Positions 46,901 through 56,276 of a stretch of DNA of 64,000 nucleotides are shown one piece after another (within the stretch, counting starts at the first letter, position 1; the number at the start of each line of letters is the position of its first letter). This stretch comes from Ga0077555 sp033764055 (GTDB lineage: Bacteria > Pseudomonadota > Alphaproteobacteria > Rhizobiales > Hyphomicrobiaceae): the NCBI GenBank assembly GCA_033764055.1, contig JANRJI010000104.1:24071-88070 (forward strand). The letters are read 5' to 3'. The notes beneath the pieces are model-generated. The model saw only the letters and a program-made list of their open reading frames with translations. It searched no databases and was not told the DNA's origin. The position numbers and the translations under genes are program-made.

Positions 46901-48199
46901 TTAGCGCTTGAGCTTGAACCGCTCGAGAAGCGGCGCGAGCGCGGACTTCTTCTCGGGCCGATGCTCTTTGCGGCCGGTGATCGACATCGCGACGTCGCGG
47001 AAATGCGGCACCGCCTTCGCCTTCGGCGACATCTCCTCGACCATCTGGCCGTTGTTGGCAGCCTGGCCGAAGGTCTCGGCATCGAACTCGATGACGGCAC
47101 ACGCCTTGATGTCGAGCGCCGCCTCGAAATCCTTCACCGGGATCTCCGGTCGCTTCGGCACGCCGTGCATATTGATCACGAGGTGAGGAGGCCGGTCGTT
47201 CTGGCGCGCCTGCTTCAGGAGGTCGATCAGGTTCTTGGTGTTCCTGAGGCTCGCCAGATCCGGCGTCGCGGTGACGACGATCTCGTCGGCCTGAGTGAGG
47301 ATGCGCTTCGACCACGACGTCCAGACGTGCGGCAGGTCGACCGTGACGTACGGCACGTTCTGGCGCACGACATCGAGCACGATCTCGCAGCTGTCCGCGG
47401 TCAGGTCATAATCGCGGTCGAGCATGCCCGGCGCGGCGAAGATTGACAGATGCTCGGAGCACTTCGTGAGCAGGCGGTCGAGCAAAACCTCGTCGAGACG
47501 CTCGGGGCTGCCGAGCGCCTCGGCGATGCCCTGAACAGGGTCCTGGTTGAAATCCAGCCCCGCCGTGCCGAACGCCAGGTCGAGATCGGCGATGACGACG
47601 CTCGACTTGAGCATCTCCGACATGCACCAGGAAACGTTGTGACACACGGTGGACGAGCCGATGCCGCCCTTGGCGCCGATGAATGCGAAGATGTGCCCGA
47701 CCGGGTCGGCATTCGGGTCATTGTAGAGGTTGGAGATCGACTCCATCACCTGCATCGGCTCGACGGGAGCGATAAGATACTCCGCCACGCCGCGCTTCAG
47801 AAGCTCGCGGTAGAGGATGACGTCGTTGGCAGCGCCGATCACGATCACCTTGGTGCCGGCATCGCAACTCTCCGCCAGCCGGTCGAGCTCGCCGATGAGC
47901 CCGGTCCGGCCGAGGGTCGATTCGATGATGATCAGGTTTGGGGTTGGGCTCTCCTGATAGTGGGCGACGCCGGCCTCGATGCCGCCCATGTGGACGCTCA
48001 CGTGGGCCTTGGCGAGCCGCCGGTCGTCGGCGGCCACCTGGATCGCCTCGGCCGTGTCACCCGACTCGCAGAAAGCCTGGATCGAGATGCGCGGAATAGG
48101 ACGAGCGCGATCGCCCCGTCCGTCGCTGCCGATGTCGTCCTCGGCGACTGCGAGATCGCGGCCCGTCGCCTCTGCCGTGGAATTGGCGTGCTTGCTCAT
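46901..48199 (-). CDS. cpaE: Pilus assembly protein CpaE (TadZ-like ParA/MinD-type)
   Basis: A 432-residue protein with an N-terminal response-regulator-like receiver fold (LIIIESTLGRTGLIGELDRLAES, KVIVIGAANDVILYRELLKRGVAEYL). A C-terminal ParA/MinD-like domain follows. In the P-loop the motif reads GAKGGIGSSTV, so the second Lys of the usual KGGxGKT is Ser; the signature Lys remains. It is thought to place the pilus machine at the pole or septum. Start ATG 48199, 2 bases after the cpaD stop (TGATCATG). Confidence 0.94.
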   Translation of the reverse strand: MSKHANSTAEATGRDLAVAEDDIGSDGRGDRARPIPRISIQAFCESGDTAEAIQVAADDRRLAKAHVSVHMGGIEAGVAHYQESPTPNLIIIESTLGRTGLIGELDRLAESCDAGTKVIVIGAANDVILYRELLKRGVAEYLIAPVEPMQVMESISNLYNDPNADPVGHIFAFIGAKGGIGSSTVCHNVSWCMSEMLKSSVVIADLDLAFGTAGLDFNQDPVQGIAEALGSPERLDEVLLDRLLTKCSEHLSIFAAPGMLDRDYDLTADSCEIVLDVVRQNVPYVTVDLPHVWTSWSKRILTQADEIVVTATPDLASLRNTKNLIDLLKQARQNDRPPHLVINMHGVPKRPEIPVKDFEAALDIKACAVIEFDAETFGQAANNGQMVEEMSPKAKAVPHFRDVAMSITGRKEHRPEKKSALAPLLERFKLKR

Positions 48200-48201
48200 G
48201 A

Positions 48202-48945
48202 TCAGTTCTCGCTCTTCACCGACGCCCGCTCGTCCTGGTCCTTCTTGGAGACCACGGCCTCGTTCTTGTTGTACTTTTCCCACTTCTGGTCGCGCTTCTC
48301 GGCCAGCGCCGGAGACATCGTGCGCGGCCCGAGCAGGTCGGCCGGATTCGCCACCTGCATGGCGAAGTTCCGCTGCGTGGAGCAGCCGAGATTCGGATAG
48401 GGCAGGTTGCGCGGATCGTCGGCAACGTTGACCGACCAATGGCCGCACTGCGGCGCCTCGGCGACAAAGCGCGTGTACGAGATGCGCAGCGGCGGCTGGT
48501 GCCCGCCGTCGGAATGATAGGCGTTGACGATGACGCGGCTGTCGTCGATGCCGTAGTCGCGGATGATGTCGCGCAAGTCGGCAACGGCCTTCAGCGCCGC
48601 CACCTCGTTGGGCGATCCAGACGGTACGTTGATGGTCAGCCGCCCGTTACCGCTGTCGCTGCCACGATAGCGGCCGAGGAAGTCGGCGACGTTGGCGCGC
48701 TGGTGCGCCGTCAGGCCGTCCGAGCCTCGAGCCACGCGAACCGATAGATCGGCAGGTTGCTCCGATACGATGATCGGGTGGCGCTGCTGGGCGTCGATCA
48801 ACGACCAGCCTGCGACATGGCCGGCGGTATCGAGATCGCCCGAGCAGGCGGGGAGCGCGACCGCAGCCAGCGTGACGGTCATCGCCTTGAGGAGCCTGGC
48901 ATTGCGGATGCCGAGCCGGTTGAGAGAGGAGATCTTGGTGTGCAT
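48202..48945 (-). CDS. cpaD: Pilus biogenesis protein CpaD
   Basis: Outer-membrane or periplasmic partner of the CpaC secretin, 247 residues. The N-terminus has a signal region ending ALPAC, a lipobox-like site with Cys34. The body has RVIVNAYHSDGGHQPPLRISYTRFVAEAPQCGHWS and NLGCSTQRNFAMQVANPADLLGPR, which is the CpaD signature. The C-terminal tail is charged. It lies between cpaC and cpaE. Confidence 0.93.
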   Translation of the reverse strand: MHTKISSLNRLGIRNARLLKAMTVTLAAVALPACSGDLDTAGHVAGWSLIDAQQRHPIIVSEQPADLSVRVARGSDGLTAHQRANVADFLGRYRGSDSGNGRLTINVPSGSPNEVAALKAVADLRDIIRDYGIDDSRVIVNAYHSDGGHQPPLRISYTRFVAEAPQCGHWSVNVADDPRNLPYPNLGCSTQRNFAMQVANPADLLGPRTMSPALAEKRDQKWEKYNKNEAVVSKKDQDERASVKSEN

Positions 48946-48970
48946 GGTCTTGTCTCCGGCGCTCTCGCGC

Positions 48971-50569
48971 TCAATCCACGATGAAGCCGATGGTGCCGTC
49001 CTTGAGCCCGCCTTCAGCGCCCGCGGGCACGTTCTTGCCGTAGACGCGGTTCATGTGGCCGAGGACGTTGCTCTTGAGGTCGGAGGCAGGCGACATGCCG
49101 TCGGTCGGGCGGGCCATGTCCTTGCGGGCAACGGGCCGCACGACATAGGGCGTCACCATCACGACGAGCTCTGTCTCCCGCTTGATGAAATCCTGGCTGC
49201 GGAAGAGCGTGCCGAGCACCGGCAAGTCTTTCAGCCCGGGCAGGCCGTCGATGTTCTTGCGCGTGTCGTCCGAGATGAGGCCGGCGAGTGCCAGCGTGCC
49301 ACCGGACGGCAGCTCGACAGTCGACTTCGCCTCGCGCTTCTTGAGGGCAGGCAGCGCGATGCCGCTGATCTGAATGGCACCGGCATCGCTGAGCTCGGAC
49401 ACGACCGTCTCGATCTTGAGATTGATCCGGCCCTCTGTCAGCACCACCGGCGTGAAAGCGACGCTGACGCCGAACTCCTTGAACGACACGCCGATCTGGT
49501 TGCCGTTGACCGACACCGGCACCGGGAACTCGCCGCCAGCGAGAAACTTCGCCGACTCGCCCGAGATGGCCGTCAGGTTCGGCTCGGCGAGCGTCTTGAT
49601 GAGACCGTTGCGCTCGAGCGCCTTGATCGCGTGCGATACGCAGTTCTGGTTCGAGCTCCAGAACCCGTAGTTGCCAGAGCTTCCCAAGACAGGCGGATCC
49701 TTCTGGATGAGGTCGCCGACCACGTTACAGCCGCGGCCCATGGCCTGGCTCGTGTCCGCACCCGTCTTGAGCGCGCCGCCGAGACCGGCGACCGTCGTCA
49801 ATGGGAAGGCGTTGGCGGTGAGCAGTCCCGTCGCGAAGTTGCCGGCGTTGAGCTCGGTCGACAGGTTGATGCCGAACTGCTTGAGCACCGACCGCTCGAC
49901 CTCGGCCACCGTCACGCGGAGCATCACCTGCTCCTCGGCTTCGACCTGCAGCAGGTTGATCACCTTCTTCGACTGGCGCGCGTCGGCCTCGGGCGTCGGC
50001 CCGACGATGAACCGGCTGGCGATGTCGGCAGCGCGTGAGCTGTCGGACGGGCTGCGCACGGAGCCGGTGAGGATCACCGTCTCGTTCAGCACCTCCGCCT
50101 TGATGTTCGAGCCCGGCAGAAGCCGCTTGAAGAGGGAGTCGAGAACGGCCGTGTCCTGCTCGACCGTCAACTCGAAGGTGATGATCTGCTCGCCATTCGC
50201 GTCGAAGAAGAAGGCGTTGGCCTGCCCGACCTTCTTGCCGATCAGATAGACCCGGTTCGCCGACTGTACGACGGCATCGACCAGGTCCGGGTTCGAGACG
50301 ATGACGTCCCTCAGCTCCCTCGAAACCTCGACCAGCATCGACTTGTTGCGGGCGAGCCTGATGCCGCGATGCATCGGAAAGCCGTCACGCTCCGAGATGC
50401 GGATCATCGAGTTGTGGTCGGTTTCGTAGGGAATCTGCGTCGCCACAGGCCGGACGCCGTTCCGCGAGCCCCCACCTGCATCGGCTGGGGCTGGCGCGAG
50501 CGAGGCGATGGCCAGGCCGATCAGGCCTGCCAGGACGGCACCATAAGTCTTCTTGGAGTAGTTGCGCAT
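48971..50569 (-). CDS. cpaC: Flp pilus outer-membrane secretin CpaC
   Basis: A 532-residue secretin that forms the pilus exit pore in the outer membrane. It has a signal peptide (VLAGLIGLAIASLAPAPADA) and an N-terminal pilus-domain (KSMLVEVSRELRDVIVSNPDLVDAVV). BON/secretin-like repeats lead to the core with VPVSVNGNQIGVSFKEFGVSVAFTP, LPSGGTLALAGLISDD and ELVVMVTPYVVRPVA. A Gly-rich stretch GLGGALKTGADTSQAMGRGCNVVG inserts in the core. Start ATG 50569. Confidence 0.95.
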   Translation of the reverse strand: MRNYSKKTYGAVLAGLIGLAIASLAPAPADAGGGSRNGVRPVATQIPYETDHNSMIRISERDGFPMHRGIRLARNKSMLVEVSRELRDVIVSNPDLVDAVVQSANRVYLIGKKVGQANAFFFDANGEQIITFELTVEQDTAVLDSLFKRLLPGSNIKAEVLNETVILTGSVRSPSDSSRAADIASRFIVGPTPEADARQSKKVINLLQVEAEEQVMLRVTVAEVERSVLKQFGINLSTELNAGNFATGLLTANAFPLTTVAGLGGALKTGADTSQAMGRGCNVVGDLIQKDPPVLGSSGNYGFWSSNQNCVSHAIKALERNGLIKTLAEPNLTAISGESAKFLAGGEFPVPVSVNGNQIGVSFKEFGVSVAFTPVVLTEGRINLKIETVVSELSDAGAIQISGIALPALKKREAKSTVELPSGGTLALAGLISDDTRKNIDGLPGLKDLPVLGTLFRSQDFIKRETELVVMVTPYVVRPVARKDMARPTDGMSPASDLKSNVLGHMNRVYGKNVPAGAEGGLKDGTIGFIVD

Positions 50570-50660
50570 TTGATGGAGCTTTCTGACGAGCTACCGCGAT
50601 CGGACGCACGCAGGGGAAACGCAACTCACCTCGAACTCACCGGCGCCGGGCTTCCGGCCT

Positions 50661-51458
50661 TCAATTCACGTTCTGGGCCCGGGACTTCACGCCGTAGCGC
50701 AGCAGCTTGACCTGGCTCGAGGCCTTGACCTCCTTCTTGCCGCCCGCGCCGTCCTCCTTTTTGTTGAAGTCGGCGATCGACCTCAGCGAGAGCGTGATCT
50801 CGCCCTTGGCGCGGGCCAGGACCATCTCCTCGGCCTCGTCCGCGGTCAGCTCGAGCGTGGCGGTATTGCCGTCGGCCTGCTTCTGGCCTTCCTTGATCTC
50901 GATGCGCTGGCCGATCGCGAGCACGCGCACGTCACGGAAGACGGTCTCGCTGGAGATGTCGTCCTGGCCGTTGCGGCCGCGCATCTTGCGGATCAGGATC
51001 ACGTCGACGCGATCGTTGGGCAGGATCAGCTTGCCGGCGGCGAGATGCTCGTCACGGATGCTGACCGACACGGCGCGCTTGCCTTCGGGTAGGATCGCGG
51101 CGAGAACGCCACCCTCCTTCGCATTGACGAGCTTGGTCTTGGTGATCGGCTCGCCGGCGAGGATTGGCGTGCGGGCGATGCTGCCGACGAAGGTCCGCAT
51201 GGATCCCCCGGCGCCGCCCTGTCGGGTGACCGAGCCTTGCGGCACCGCATCGGCCGGCCACGCCTGCCACCGGAAGCTCGACTCGGTCGTCACCTGTCCG
51301 AGACCGATATTGGCCCTCGCGACCAGCACCTCTGTCGAGTTCAAATTGGTTTCGACTTTGATCTCGCGCGGCGGCGTGACCATGTTCTTTGCCAGCAGGA
51401 ACGCGCCAAGTCCGCACACTCCCGCGATCGCGATGCCGATCAGCTGTCCTTGCTTCAT
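50661..51458 (-). CDS. cpaB: Flp pilus assembly protein CpaB
   Basis: A 265-residue periplasmic protein with one N-terminal membrane helix (LIGIAIAGVCGLGAFLLA) and an SAF-domain core (TEVLVARANIGLGQVTTESSFRWQAWP, PILAGEPITKTKLVNAKEGGVLAAILPEGKRAVSV). This is the RcpC/CpaB pattern that associates with the secretin. A KEGDG-like linker (KKEDGAGGKKEVKASS) near the end is unusual in charge. Start ATG 51458. Confidence 0.94.
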   Translation of the reverse strand: MKQGQLIGIAIAGVCGLGAFLLAKNMVTPPREIKVETNLNSTEVLVARANIGLGQVTTESSFRWQAWPADAVPQGSVTRQGGAGGSMRTFVGSIARTPILAGEPITKTKLVNAKEGGVLAAILPEGKRAVSVSIRDEHLAAGKLILPNDRVDVILIRKMRGRNGQDDISSETVFRDVRVLAIGQRIEIKEGQKQADGNTATLELTADEAEEMVLARAKGEITLSLRSIADFNKKEDGAGGKKEVKASSQVKLLRYGVKSRAQNVN

Positions 51459-51596
51459 GGCGAAAATGATCCTCTCACACCCAAGTGGGCCGCCTACGTA
51501 CGGGCAATGTGAGGGAGAAACGTCAATGTGCAGTTAATCGCTGCGCCAGGAATGGCTGGCGCAGCACTTCCGCCGGGAATGGGTGGTGAAATGGCT

Positions 51597-52100
51597 TCAG
51601 ATCGCCAGGCTGGCGAGCCAGGGCGTGGACGGATAGAGCCAGAGACCGCCGGCCGCGAGCGCGATGCCGTAAGGTATGCCTCCGGCCTGCTTGTGCAGGC
51701 GCATCGCCCACTCCTGGCGGTACATCCAGAGCGCCGGCGTCATGTTGCGATAGGCGAGGAGGACAAGCACAAGGACGCCGCCGCAGATCGAGACCAGCAG
51801 CAGATATTGCAGCAAGCCTTCGAAACCGAACCACAGCGCAGCCGCGGCCAGCAGCTTGGCGTCTCCGCCACCGACCCAGTTCCTCCAGAACATGAAGATG
51901 CCGACGCCGAGCATCAGCAGGCCGGCGCCGAGATGGCTGGCGACTTGCGGCCAACCCAAGGGCGCGTAGATGGCGGCTGCGACGAAGGCGATCACGAGCC
52001 CGACGGTGATCCGGTTCGGGATCGTCATCGTGAAAAGATCCATGGCGCCGGCGAAGGCCATCGCGGCAGGAAACATCAGGAACAGCGTGAACTCGAGCAC
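51597..52100 (-). CDS. cpaA: Prepilin peptidase CpaA (TadV)
   Basis: Inner-membrane aspartyl protease of 167 residues that cleaves Flp pre-pilin. Active Asps are Asp21 in GAMDLFTMTIPN and Asp80 in VGGGDAKLLAAA. It lacks the N-methylase domain of larger PilD proteins, as expected for TadV. The start is GTG 52100. Between flp and cpaB on the same strand. Confidence 0.93.
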   Translation of the reverse strand: MLEFTLFLMFPAAMAFAGAMDLFTMTIPNRITVGLVIAFVAAAIYAPLGWPQVASHLGAGLLMLGVGIFMFWRNWVGGGDAKLLAAAALWFGFEGLLQYLLLVSICGGVLVLVLLAYRNMTPALWMYRQEWAMRLHKQAGGIPYGIALAAGGLWLYPSTPWLASLAI

Positions 52101-52210
52101 GACGCACCACTCTCTACTGAGCTGCCCGACGCGACAGGCGACGGACTTCCTTAGTCTTGCTCCGGATCGGTGAATACCCGGTTAATCCGCAAACGGCTTT
52201 GCGCCGGCTA

Positions 52211-52387
52211 TCAGGCCGGCCGCTTCTTCAGACCCGACTCGACGTCCTCGAACGGCTTCTGCACCTCGGTTCCGATCTGTTGCAGCACCGTGATAATGGC
52301 AATGGCGATGAAGGCTGCAATCATCCCGTACTCGATCGATGTAGCGCCGGCATCGTCTTGGCAGAACGTTTTGAGCAGGCTACGCAC
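52211..52387 (-). CDS. flp: Flp major pilin precursor
   Basis: A 58-residue Flp/Fap-type pilin. A short leader ends DDAGATSIEYG, with the cleavage Gly followed by ATSIEYG and the conserved Glu five residues after. The hydrophobic helix MIAAFIAIAIITVLQQIG follows. The start is best placed at the second of two nearby GTG codons (52387), because AGGGAG lies seven bases before it and is too close to the first GTG (52393). It is the first gene of the locus. Confidence 0.94.
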   Translation of the reverse strand: MRSLLKTFCQDDAGATSIEYGMIAAFIAIAIITVLQQIGTEVQKPFEDVESGLKKRPA

Positions 52388-52570
52388 AGTCACTCTCCCT
52401 CATCGGCCGCGAGCGGTCTGGCCGCCGGCTCGGGCTTCAACTGAGGCGATCCTATGCCGCAAGTGTTAACAGGCGTTGGCGTCTGTTGTGTGCATACCTA
52501 TTGGAAACGTCCGACCCCAAAGTGCGTTTAAATTTCGATTGAATTGATCGCATAGCGGGCAGGCTGAGGC

Positions 52571-54952
52571 TCATCCCGCTCCCGTCAGCCGCAGCCACTC
52601 GTCCTCGCTCAGAACGGTGACACCGAGCTCCTGTGCCTTCGTCAGCTTGGAGCCGGCATCCGCCCCGGCGATCACGTAGTCGGTCTTTTTCGATACCGAC
52701 CCCGAGACCTTGGCCCCGAGCCGCTCGGCCTGGGCCTTCGCCTCATTGCGGTTGAGACGTTCCAGCGTGCCGGTGAAGACGACCGTCTTTCCCGAGACGG
52801 GAGAGGTCGCGGCCGCCCCCCGCTCGAAGGCGAGCACCTCGATCTCGGACAGCAATTGACCGATCACCTCCCGGTTATGCGGCTCCCTGAAGAAGTCGAC
52901 GAGGGCATCCGTCGCCACCTCGCCGATGCCGGACAGGCCGGCGAGATCGGTGAAGCCCTCGCCTGCCATCTGGCCGGCTGCCTCGCGTGCTGCCTCGATC
53001 AACGCCCCGGCGTCCCCTCCGAAGGCTTTTGCGATCGCGGCGGAGGCCTTCGCCGGAGCCAGCTTATGAGCCGTCAGCCGCTCAGCGAGCGGGCGGTCGA
53101 AAAGGTCCGGCTCGCGAAGCGGCTCGCCTCGGGTCGCGAGAGCGTTGACCGCCGCCTCGGCGGTCTTCTCGCCGACGCCGGGTATTCCGTGAAACCGACG
53201 CCATGCAGGTCCCGGGGCATCCTCGATCGCGCGCTCGACTGCGGCACGGAAGGCATCCCAGGTGAGGAACGCCTTGGCGAGGTCGCGGGCCGTCGTCTCG
53301 CCGATATGGCGGACGCCGAGCGCGAACAGGAAACGGTCGAGCGGCACCCGGCGTCTTGCTGCAATGGCCCTGAAAAGGTTCTCGACGGATCTGGCCCCGA
53401 AGCCTTTGCGACCGCTGAGCGGCGACCCGCTCGCCCGGTCCCGCGCCTCGAGCGTGAAGATGTCGGCAGGCGTCCGGATCAACCCCTCGTCGAAGAAGAG
53501 CGCGATGCGCTCCTCGCCAAGTCCCTCGATGTCGAGCGCATTGCGGGAAACGAAATGGCGCAGCCGCTCACGCGCCTGGGCAGGGCAGACGAGCCCGCCC
53601 GTGCACCGGCGCACGACATTCGCCTCGCCCGTCACCTCGTCGACGTCGCGCTCGGCGGCCGAGCCGCAGACCGGGCATGTGCGCGGGAACGCGTAGGGCA
53701 CGGCATCGGGGGGCCGCTTCTCGATGACGACCTGCAGCACCTGCGGAATGACGTCGCCCGCCCGCTGCACCATGACCGTATCACCGACTCGCACATCGAG
53801 CCGGCCGATCTCGTCCTCGTTGTGCAGCGTCGCATTCGAGACGACGACCCCGCCCACTGTAACCGGTCTCAGCTTGGCGACCGGCGTCAACGCGCCCGTG
53901 CGGCCGACCTGGATGTCGATTCCCTCGACCACGGTCGTCGCCTGCTCGGCCGGGAACTTGTGAGCAATGGCCCAGCGTGGACTCCGCGACACGAACCCGA
54001 GCCGTGCCTGCAGGTCGAGCCGGTCTACCTTGTAGACGACGCCGTCGATGTCGTATCCGAGGCCGGATCGTCGCTCCCCGATCTCGCGGTAGAAGGTCAG
54101 CATGTCCGACACCGAATGGCAGACCCGCACGAGTGGATTGGTCGGCAACCCCCAGTCCGCGAAGGCGGCGACCACGCCCGTTTGCGTCCCGGCCGGCACC
54201 TCGGTTGCCGCCCCCCAGGCGTAGGCGAAGAAGCGCAAGGGCCGCCGCGCCGTGATTCTCGGATCGAGCTGGCGCAGCGACCCGGCCGCGGCATTGCGCG
54301 GATTGGCGAACACCTTGTCGCCGGCGGCCTCCTGCTCGGCGTTGAGCCGGCGGAAATCGTCGTGGCCGAGAAAGATCTCGCCCCGCACCTCGATGCGCTC
54401 GGGGATGCCCCTGCCCTTCAGGAGGTGCGGAATGCCGGCGATGGTCATCACGTTGGCAGTGACGTTCTCGCCCTCGGTGCCGTCGCCGCGGGTCGCAGCC
54501 TCGACGAGCCGCCCCTCGTCGTAACGGATCGAGATGGAGAGGCCGTCGATCTTGGGCTCGGCCGTGAAGGCAATGGGATCGGCGTCCTTCATGTTGAGAA
54601 ACCGGCGCACGCGCGCCACGAAGTCGACGACGTCCGCGTCCTCGAAGGCGTTGCCGAGGGACAGCATCGGCACCGCATGGCGGACCTTGCCGAAGCCCTC
54701 GAGAGGCGCGGCGCCGACCCGCTTCGACGGGCTATCCGCACGGGCAAGCGCCGGAAAGCGCGCCTCGATGGCGGCGTTGCGCTGAATGAGCGCGTCATAG
54801 GCTGCGTCGGAAATCTCCGGCGCGTCCTTGGAATGGTAGAGCTCGTCATGCCGCGCGATCTCGGCTGCAAGACGGGCGAGCTCTACGTTGGCCTCGGCCT
54901 CGGTGAGCCGGGCGGGATCCTTGGTGGCAGCTGCCGTGGCGTGCGTGCTCAT
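52571..54952 (-). CDS. ligA: NAD-dependent DNA ligase LigA, enlarged C-terminal region
   Basis: Seals nicks in DNA replication and repair. The 793-residue protein has the Ia domain, the adenylation Lys in EPKIDGLS (Lys134), and the OB-fold motif RPVTVGGVVVSNATLHN. The zinc-finger region is CPVCGSAAERDVDE ... GLVCPAQ, then helix-hairpin-helix repeats and a BRCT domain (SGKTVVFTGTLERLNR). It is longer than the usual 670-720 residues. The excess lies in the HhH region, where two hairpin-like motifs (GIPGVGEKTAEAAVNAL near 587 and GLSGIGEVATDALVDFF near 670) are separated by about 75 residues not seen in family members I know. Start ATG 54952. Confidence 0.95.
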   Translation of the reverse strand: MSTHATAAATKDPARLTEAEANVELARLAAEIARHDELYHSKDAPEISDAAYDALIQRNAAIEARFPALARADSPSKRVGAAPLEGFGKVRHAVPMLSLGNAFEDADVVDFVARVRRFLNMKDADPIAFTAEPKIDGLSISIRYDEGRLVEAATRGDGTEGENVTANVMTIAGIPHLLKGRGIPERIEVRGEIFLGHDDFRRLNAEQEAAGDKVFANPRNAAAGSLRQLDPRITARRPLRFFAYAWGAATEVPAGTQTGVVAAFADWGLPTNPLVRVCHSVSDMLTFYREIGERRSGLGYDIDGVVYKVDRLDLQARLGFVSRSPRWAIAHKFPAEQATTVVEGIDIQVGRTGALTPVAKLRPVTVGGVVVSNATLHNEDEIGRLDVRVGDTVMVQRAGDVIPQVLQVVIEKRPPDAVPYAFPRTCPVCGSAAERDVDEVTGEANVVRRCTGGLVCPAQARERLRHFVSRNALDIEGLGEERIALFFDEGLIRTPADIFTLEARDRASGSPLSGRKGFGARSVENLFRAIAARRRVPLDRFLFALGVRHIGETTARDLAKAFLTWDAFRAAVERAIEDAPGPAWRRFHGIPGVGEKTAEAAVNALATRGEPLREPDLFDRPLAERLTAHKLAPAKASAAIAKAFGGDAGALIEAAREAAGQMAGEGFTDLAGLSGIGEVATDALVDFFREPHNREVIGQLLSEIEVLAFERGAAATSPVSGKTVVFTGTLERLNRNEAKAQAERLGAKVSGSVSKKTDYVIAGADAGSKLTKAQELGVTVLSEDEWLRLTGAG

Positions 54953-55014
54953 GGGCCGGAATGTGCCGCAACTCGCGTGCCGGGCCTAGAGGGCAATGGA
55001 CCATCGATCGGCGA

Positions 55015-55338
55015 TCAGGCCTCGCCGAGCCTCGCAGCCACCCGCGCCGCCAGCTTTTCGGCATCGCCAGCGACGCAGAGCGTCTTGACCCGCGACTTGC
55101 CCCCCGCGACGAGCTCGACGGTCGAGCGTGGCACCCCGAGCCATTCCGCGAGCAGCCGCTCCAGCGCCGCGTTGGCCGCCCCGTCCTCCGGCACGGCCCG
55201 GACGCGCGCCTTGAGCGCCGGCCCGTCGGCGGTCGCCTCGATGCCCTCGACCGCGTCCCGCGAGGCCTTGGGCGTCAGCCGCACGCGCACCAGCAGGCCG
55301 GGGCCGCCGGCGCGCCAGGGCACTGGCGCCGGCGTCAT
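55015..55338 (-). CDS. DUF167/YggU family protein
   Basis: A 107-residue protein of the YggU family. It has LLVRVRLTPKASRDAVEG, LKARVRAVPEDGAANAALERLLAEWLGVPRSTVELVAGGKSRVKTL, and a C-terminal helix. Function is unknown in the family. Start ATG 55338 overlaps the yggT stop (ATGA), so the genes are translationally coupled. It follows ligA on the same strand (62 bases). Confidence 0.93.
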   Translation of the reverse strand: MTPAPVPWRAGGPGLLVRVRLTPKASRDAVEGIEATADGPALKARVRAVPEDGAANAALERLLAEWLGVPRSTVELVAGGKSRVKTLCVAGDAEKLAARVAARLGEA

Positions 55339-55637
55339 ATGAACAGCTTGGCGATGTTGGGAATGATCACGGCCTGGACGAAATAGCAGCCGAGCAGCAG
55401 GAAGATCGGCGAAACATCGATACCCCTGAGATCCGGCAGGATGCGGCCGATGAACCGACGGATGGGTCTCAGCAGCGGCTCGGTCACTGCGTTGAGCGCA
55501 TCCCAGATCGTGCGAACGATCGGGTTGTAGAGGTTGATCACGTTGAACCCGATCAGCCAGCTCATGACCACGCCGGCGATGACGATGTAGGTGTAGAGCG
55601 TGATCAGATAGCTGATGAAGCCGAGAAGCTCGATCAT
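55335..55637 (-). CDS. YggT family integral membrane protein
   Basis: A 100-residue protein with two membrane helices, LITLYTYIVIAGVVMSWLIGFN and SPIFLLLGCYFVQAVIIPNIAKLF. Between them is the YggT loop NVINLYNPIVRTIWDALNAVTEPLLRPIRRFI. Members affect osmotic or membrane homeostasis. ATG 55637 is chosen as start because the helical family region begins there. Coupled to yggU. Confidence 0.93.
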   Translation of the reverse strand: MIELLGFISYLITLYTYIVIAGVVMSWLIGFNVINLYNPIVRTIWDALNAVTEPLLRPIRRFIGRILPDLRGIDVSPIFLLLGCYFVQAVIIPNIAKLFI

Positions 55638-55928
55638 GTTGTCCCGCGCTGGATGACCGTGTGCCGACGGCCACACTTAACGGCCCCCCTCCCCTGCGGC
55701 AAGTGCGGCTGTTCCAGCTGCTTCTCCGACTGCCTTCGGCCACACGGCGGTCGAGCAGTCTACTCGGAAGCAAGTCGCCCCGGATCACACCGCGCCGATC
55801 GCCATGACCAGCAGCCGGTCCGATGTCCCGGCCCGGGACATCGGGTTCGGCGGTCAGGCGCCCGGAATGGAACCCGACACCTGGTCCAGGCGTCTCCCTT
55901 CAACTCGAAACGGAGAGAAGAAGCCCCC

Positions 55929-56201
55929 ATGCAGCCCCGATTGCTCGCTCTTGCTCTCGCCGCATTGGCCCTGGTCGTGTTGGCGGCCGCGGTCACGTCC
56001 GGCCATGTCTACGACGGGCTCGCCCCGCACCCAGGCTCCGAGCCATCAGGCGAGGCGCGCCGCGACCGTGCCGACCCCACTCCCCCCGTCTCGGTCGATG
56101 CGCCGGGCACCCGCGTGCGAGCGGGCGACGACCGGATCCGGATCGAAGCCCCTCACGTCGACATCGATATCGGTCTCGGCAAGTCCGAGCCGCGGCGCTA
56201 A
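55929..56201 (+). CDS. Small exported proline-rich protein, unknown
   Basis: I do not recognise this 90-residue protein. A signal peptide or single helix (LLALALAALALVVLAAAVTSG) is followed by a polar, Pro/Asp/Arg-rich tail and an end of the form RIEAPHVDIDIGLGKSEPRR. GGAGAGAAGAAG precedes ATG 55929. It lies 75 bases upstream of the membrane serine protease gene on the same strand, so it may be a substrate, partner or regulator of that enzyme. No catalytic residues or repeats are seen. Confidence 0.55.
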   Translation: MQPRLLALALAALALVVLAAAVTSGHVYDGLAPHPGSEPSGEARRDRADPTPPVSVDAPGTRVRAGDDRIRIEAPHVDIDIGLGKSEPRR

Positions 56202-56276
56202 CGTGGCCTCGGCGGTTCTGCCGGCGGCGACGGGCGTCGCTCGTGCCCGCGCGACCCGCCGCAGGAGGCACCGACC

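Noticed and set aside
52388..52570. TTAA-like elements upstream of flp, possible CtrA sites
   Set aside because: No TTAA-N7-TTAA arrangement with correct spacing was found.
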